8,555 nucleotides of DNA from an uncultured Eubacteriales bacterium (GTDB taxonomy: Bacteria > Bacillota > Clostridia > Oscillospirales > Butyricicoccaceae), in contig CAKUAK010000002.1 in NCBI GenBank assembly GCA_934636325.1, positions 1 through 8,555 on the forward strand, in the 5' to 3' direction. The notes beneath the pieces are model-generated. The model was not told the origin of the DNA. It saw nothing but the letters and a program-made list of their open reading frames with translations, and searched no databases. The translations under genes and the position numbers were made by a program. Below are positions 6,266 to 8,555 of the stretch, one piece after another; within the stretch, counting starts at the first letter, position 1, and each line of letters starts with the position of its first letter.

Positions 6266-6303
6266 GATAAAAAGCCTGTGCCGCACGGCACAGGCTTTTT
6301 ATC
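6266..6303. terminator. Bidirectional terminator between CorA-type and ligase-family genes
   Basis: A perfect 17-bp stem (arms 6266-6282 and 6287-6303, core AAAAAGCCTGTGCC) closes a GCAC tetraloop. An A-tract on one side and a T-tract on the other give a U-rich tail on both strands. It begins directly after the stop codon of the rightward gene and serves the convergent leftward gene ending at 6328. Confidence 0.93.
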
Positions 6304-6327
6304 TTTCTTTATTTATAGTATACGACT

Positions 6328-7665
6328 TTAAAATATTTTGAGTTCGGAGGGCTTTGGGGCATATATGGCCTTTCCGAAGATCAGCATATATGAGAAATAG
6401 AAGCCCGAGGTGACGCTGAAGAGTATATGCCCGGCGATCAGCAGGTATCCGGCGCAGAGGGCCAGCGACACAAGGCAGGCCACCGGCATGAGGTCGCGCT
6501 TGAGCATGACGGTATTTTTGAAGAAGCTGACGACGAACCCCAGCCCCAGCTTTATATAGAGCCAGAGCATGGCCGCCGCGCCGAAGAGGCCGTAATAAAT
6601 GACGACCTCGAAAAGATCCATCTCGATGATGGCGGCCTGGGTGCCGCGGCCGACACCGAAGATCCATGTGTATATCCCGCCCTCTTTATACATCGAGAAG
6701 GCCCGCTTGAGCTTGGTCTGGCGTCCCGACAGAAGTGCGGTCGCCGCGCCCTCTTTTTCAAGGGTGTTGCCGGTGCTCATAAAGGACGTCCGGATCTCCG
6801 AAAAGACCGATTCCGACGAGACGATCGCCATGAATCCGAATATGAGAAGGGATATCAGGACGAGTATCACCATGCGGCGCAGGGGCAGCTTATCCTTCTG
6901 CATGACAATGCGGCAAACGGCGCAGACGGCAAGCACGGCCACCGTGGCGATGACGGCGATAAAGGCCGTTTTCGTGCCGATCAGCATAAGGCAGATGGCG
7001 GTCAGCGAAGAGCTCAAGGCATACATGACATATTTCTTGTTGCTGTCCTTGAGCTGCAAAAATGCGCATATGACGACCGGCAGCCCGGCCATGAGGATGG
7101 CCGTTATATCGTTGCCCGAATAGAAGAAGCCCCGGGTGCCGCGATAGCCGTAGCGGTCGGCATAGGTCGTATAGCCCATGCCGAAGATATACGAAACGAT
7201 GATGGTCGACGAAAGCAGCAGCAGCGAGAAGGCAAGAACATCCTCCAGCTTTTTGAGCAGCCGCGCCCGCGGCAGGCCCATGCGGCGGAATACCGCCATA
7301 TATATCAGCACGACGGCCAGGTTATAGGCAAATCGGGCAATATACTGGATATCGCCGTAAAGATTGAAGGAATAAAAGAAAACTATCTCCCCGGCCACAG
7401 ACATTATCCACGCCAACACGACCGGCAGGGCCGTCCCGATGGCTTTTTTATCAAAGGATATCAGCGCCGACAGCGCGAAGAGCAGCAGCACACCCATACG
7501 TATGACAAGGCTGGGCGTGACCGGCAGGGCGATGGTGTCGAAGTTCTTTTCGGTTATGGTCTCGAGCAGCTTTATATACACGCCGCTGATGACGTCGAGA
7601 AAAGGGTTTATCACCAAAAAAGCCAGAAAAAAATTATCCAGCCTTTTCGTTATTTTTTCGGCCAT
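6328..7665 (-). CDS. O-antigen ligase/polymerase (WaaL/Wzy) family membrane protein
   Basis: This is a predicted polytopic membrane protein of 445 residues with about ten to twelve hydrophobic helices and one large outside loop (about 280-345). The early LVINPFLDVISG, the GFFYSGND segment (179-186), GTKTAF, SGR (313-315) before the loop end, FGVGRG (336-341) and an acidic EMDLFE (348-353) match the O-antigen ligase family. In organisms with LPS such proteins join O-antigen to lipid A. In Firmicutes, homologues are usually polymerases or transferases of lipid-linked cell-surface glycans, so a wall or capsule polysaccharide role is inferred here. I chose the ATG at 7665 because GGGAG (7678-7674) lies eight nt upstream; the in-frame ATG at 7680 overlaps that site and has none of its own. 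The gene is alone, with no glycosyltransferase or flippase neighbours in view. Family call is good, exact reaction unknown. Confidence 0.82.
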   Translation of the reverse strand: MAEKITKRLDNFFLAFLVINPFLDVISGVYIKLLETITEKNFDTIALPVTPSLVIRMGVLLLFALSALISFDKKAIGTALPVVLAWIMSVAGEIVFFYSFNLYGDIQYIARFAYNLAVVLIYMAVFRRMGLPRARLLKKLEDVLAFSLLLLSSTIIVSYIFGMGYTTYADRYGYRGTRGFFYSGNDITAILMAGLPVVICAFLQLKDSNKKYVMYALSSSLTAICLMLIGTKTAFIAVIATVAVLAVCAVCRIVMQKDKLPLRRMVILVLISLLIFGFMAIVSSESVFSEIRTSFMSTGNTLEKEGAATALLSGRQTKLKRAFSMYKEGGIYTWIFGVGRGTQAAIIEMDLFEVVIYYGLFGAAAMLWLYIKLGLGFVVSFFKNTVMLKRDLMPVACLVSLALCAGYLLIAGHILFSVTSGFYFSYMLIFGKAIYAPKPSELKIF

Positions 7666-7680
7666 TATTGTTTCTCCCAT
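7666..7680 (-). promoter_or_regulatory. Ribosome binding site deciding the ligase-family start
   Basis: Minus-strand GGGAG (7678-7674) is eight nt from the ATG at 7665. The alternative in-frame ATG at 7680 has only GCAAACAGTTTCAGTAATTT before it, with no Shine-Dalgarno match. The shorter protein is therefore preferred. Confidence 0.7.
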
Positions 7681-7709
7681 AAATTACTGAAACTGTTTGC
7701 GGATATTTT

Positions 7710-7738
7710 ATTTTATCACAAAGCCGCCCCAAAAACAA
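7710..7738 (-). promoter_or_regulatory. Promoter of the ligase-family gene
   Basis: On the minus strand, TTGTTT (7738-7733), 17 nt, then TAAAAT (7715-7710) preceded by TGA, an extended -10 (TGATAAAAT). The start would be near 7703, with a leader of about 38 nt. The boxes are seen directly; activity is inferred. Confidence 0.65.
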
Positions 7739-7740
7739 GT

Positions 7741-7825
7741 GCGGCGATGGGGGCAACGGGCGGCTGCCTGCCCCTTTGAAGCATATATCCTGAAATGGCA
7801 TCGAGGAGGCCGTCGTGCCCCATCC
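7741..7825. other. GC-rich two-hairpin block upstream of the ligase promoter
   Basis: Between two AT-rich stretches lies about 85 nt of GC-rich DNA with no convincing ORF. As plus-strand RNA it can form one hairpin, GGGGCA (7750-7755) with TGCCCC (7769-7774) around an inner GGC/GCC pair. It can also form a second hairpin, GGCA-CGA (7797-7804, one bulged U) with TCG-TGCC (7813-7819), whose loop shows GGAGG. Alternatively GATGGGG (7746-7752) pairs with CCCCATC (7818-7824) to enclose the whole. I recognise no known RNA family. It is upstream of both flanking promoters. It could be an uncharted small RNA, a regulator target or a decayed sequence. Confidence 0.35.
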
Positions 7826-7889
7826 CAATCAAAGTAAATGATTATTCGTCAGCAGTTTTTTAATATTTTATGAATTTATTTAAAAAATA

Positions 7890-7918
7890 TTGAACTTACG
7901 CCGTGGATATAGTATTTT
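7890..7918 (+). promoter_or_regulatory. Promoter of the unrecognised 162-residue protein gene
   Basis: TTGAAC (7890-7895), 17 nt, then TATTTT (7913-7918). Very AT-rich DNA just upstream (7856-7890, with AATATTTT and AAAATATT arms) could act as an UP element. The leader would be about 58 nt long. Confidence 0.55.
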
Positions 7919-7983
7919 TATTACAAGCAAGAATATAGATATCAATCGGTAATGTTTTTGCATTAAGCAAGAGGAGTCTGTTA

Positions 7984-8472
7984 ATGAAAAACCCCTTTCG
8001 TCATAAGCGGGCATTATTTATTACCTGTATCATAATTGCCGCCGTTTTTCTTATGCCTATTATAAGCAGCCTCATAGATATGAAACCTTATAATGGGCTT
8101 CTTGATGCTGATGCGATGAATGTCTACAGTAACGGCTCTTACATTGGGACTTTCGCGGATCCAAAAAACATCATGGACACATTCAATGGTGGGGTCGGTG
8201 TCGGAGTGGTCAACCTTTCCCAGATTTCTCTGAAAAGAGTCGATCTTACCGAGCTATATACACTTGAGTTTATAAAAAAGGGCAGACTGATCAGCACCAT
8301 CGAAATACTTACAGTGCGGTCAAATGATAAGCTCACCGAAGAAGTGACAGGCAGCTTCAGAAAGTTTAACGGCAAATATGTAGTGATGCACGAAAAGGGA
8401 TACTATTTCATATTTGGTCAAAGGTTTTACGATAACCTGTCAAGGCTTTTAGCCGACGGTAAAATCGGATGA
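7984..8472 (+). CDS. Unrecognised membrane-anchored protein, 162 residues
   Basis: I do not recognise this gene. A short basic N-terminus (MKNPFRHKR) precedes one hydrophobic segment (about 11-30). It reads as an uncleaved anchor or signal peptide without a lipobox Cys, so the remaining 130 residues should lie outside the membrane. That part looks like a compact alpha/beta domain: a strand-like NVYSNGSYIGTF, then DPKNIMDTFN, a Gly/Val-rich GGVGVGVV, alternating hydrophobic strands, and a C-terminal FYDNLSRLLADG helix. The order strand, 'turn on' helix, strands recalls small secreted DUF-type domains of Firmicutes, but this is only an impression. The ATG is well supported by AGAGGAG (7970-7976) seven nt upstream. 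The gene is clearly more AT-rich than its neighbours, with Leu CTT/TTA and Ile ATT codons, which may mean later acquisition. It has its own promoter and a terminator after it. Confidence 0.75.
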   Translation: MKNPFRHKRALFITCIIIAAVFLMPIISSLIDMKPYNGLLDADAMNVYSNGSYIGTFADPKNIMDTFNGGVGVGVVNLSQISLKRVDLTELYTLEFIKKGRLISTIEILTVRSNDKLTEEVTGSFRKFNGKYVVMHEKGYYFIFGQRFYDNLSRLLADGKIG

Positions 8473-8475
8473 TTT

Positions 8476-8492
8476 ATCCGCTGGCTGCGGAT
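8476..8492 (+). other. Small hairpin just after the 162-residue protein gene
   Basis: ATCCGC-TGGCT-GCGGAT forms a 6-bp stem three nt past the stop codon. No U-run follows, so it is not itself a terminator; it may only protect the mRNA end. Confidence 0.3.
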
Positions 8493-8512
8493 CCCTTAAC
8501 GTAAACATGACA

Positions 8513-8545
8513 AAAGCCCCGCGGCTGTGGCCGCGGAGCTTTATA
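8513..8545. terminator. Terminator hairpin near the window end
   Basis: Arms AAAGCCCCGCGGC (8513-8525) and GCCGCGGAGCTTT (8530-8542) pair over 13 positions with one C-A mismatch and loop TGTG. The rightward tail is CTTTATAAT; the leftward tail is GCTTTTG. It probably ends the 162-residue protein transcript, and also a leftward gene if one lies beyond the window. Confidence 0.75.
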
Positions 8546-8555
8546 ATACCAAAAC

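Noticed and set aside
6427..7779. Long plus-strand open frame (450 codons) opposite the ligase-family gene
   Set aside because: The translation is His/Gln/Arg/Gly-rich, the complement of a hydrophobic protein. It runs through the ligase promoter and into the hairpin block with no ribosome binding site.
7634..7828. 64-codon minus-strand frame upstream of the ligase-family gene
   Set aside because: It has no Shine-Dalgarno and overlaps the promoter, leader and start of the real gene in another frame. Its composition is not protein-like.
1..8555. Mobile element, CRISPR array, tRNA or rRNA
   Set aside because: I saw no transposase or integrase motifs, no regularly spaced repeats and no tRNA/rRNA-like sequence on either strand.

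Overview
The window looks like an ordinary chromosomal segment of a GC-rich Clostridia-type Firmicute, possibly of the Oscillospiraceae/Ruminococcaceae group. The taxonomic call is an inference of moderate confidence. It rests on a type III glutamine synthetase, strong AAAGGAG/GTGA-type ribosome binding sites, GTG and TTG starts, compact Rho-independent terminators, and GC-rich genes that still use the isoleucine codon ATA often. Six protein-coding genes are supported and no RNA gene is certain. I see no transposase, integrase, CRISPR array, tRNA or rRNA.

Layout. Positions 1-65 hold a promoter with a perfect palindrome in its spacer. It drives a 10-helix TDT/TehA/SLAC1-family transporter (66-1016, +). 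This gene converges on pyrG, CTP synthase (1077-2675, -), across one shared bidirectional terminator. A 411-bp AT-rich region (2676-3086) then separates pyrG from the divergent type III glutamine synthetase glnN (3087-5195, +). It carries both promoters, a 14-nt element present in both promoter spacers, a 15-nt direct repeat at 64-bp spacing, an 8-3-8 inverted repeat at the pyrG start region, and an isolated GC-rich foldable block. After a terminator comes a CorA-family divalent cation transporter (5348-6265, +). It converges on an O-antigen ligase/polymerase-family membrane protein (6328-7665, -) across a 17-bp-stem bidirectional terminator. A 318-bp gap (7666-7983) holds the ligase promoter, a two-hairpin GC-rich block and the promoter of the last gene. 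That gene is an AT-richer, unrecognised 162-residue membrane-anchored protein (7984-8472, +), followed by a terminator hairpin near the window end.

Functional links. pyrG and glnN share a logical metabolite: glutamine synthetase makes glutamine, and CTP synthase spends it as amide donor to turn UTP into CTP. Their divergent arrangement with an identical promoter element suggests co-regulation, and this is the most interesting signal here. The other genes appear to be single-gene transcription units, each with its own promoter and terminator. I did not find a clearly undescribed multi-gene system. The points worth a second look are regulatory DNA and one unknown small protein.
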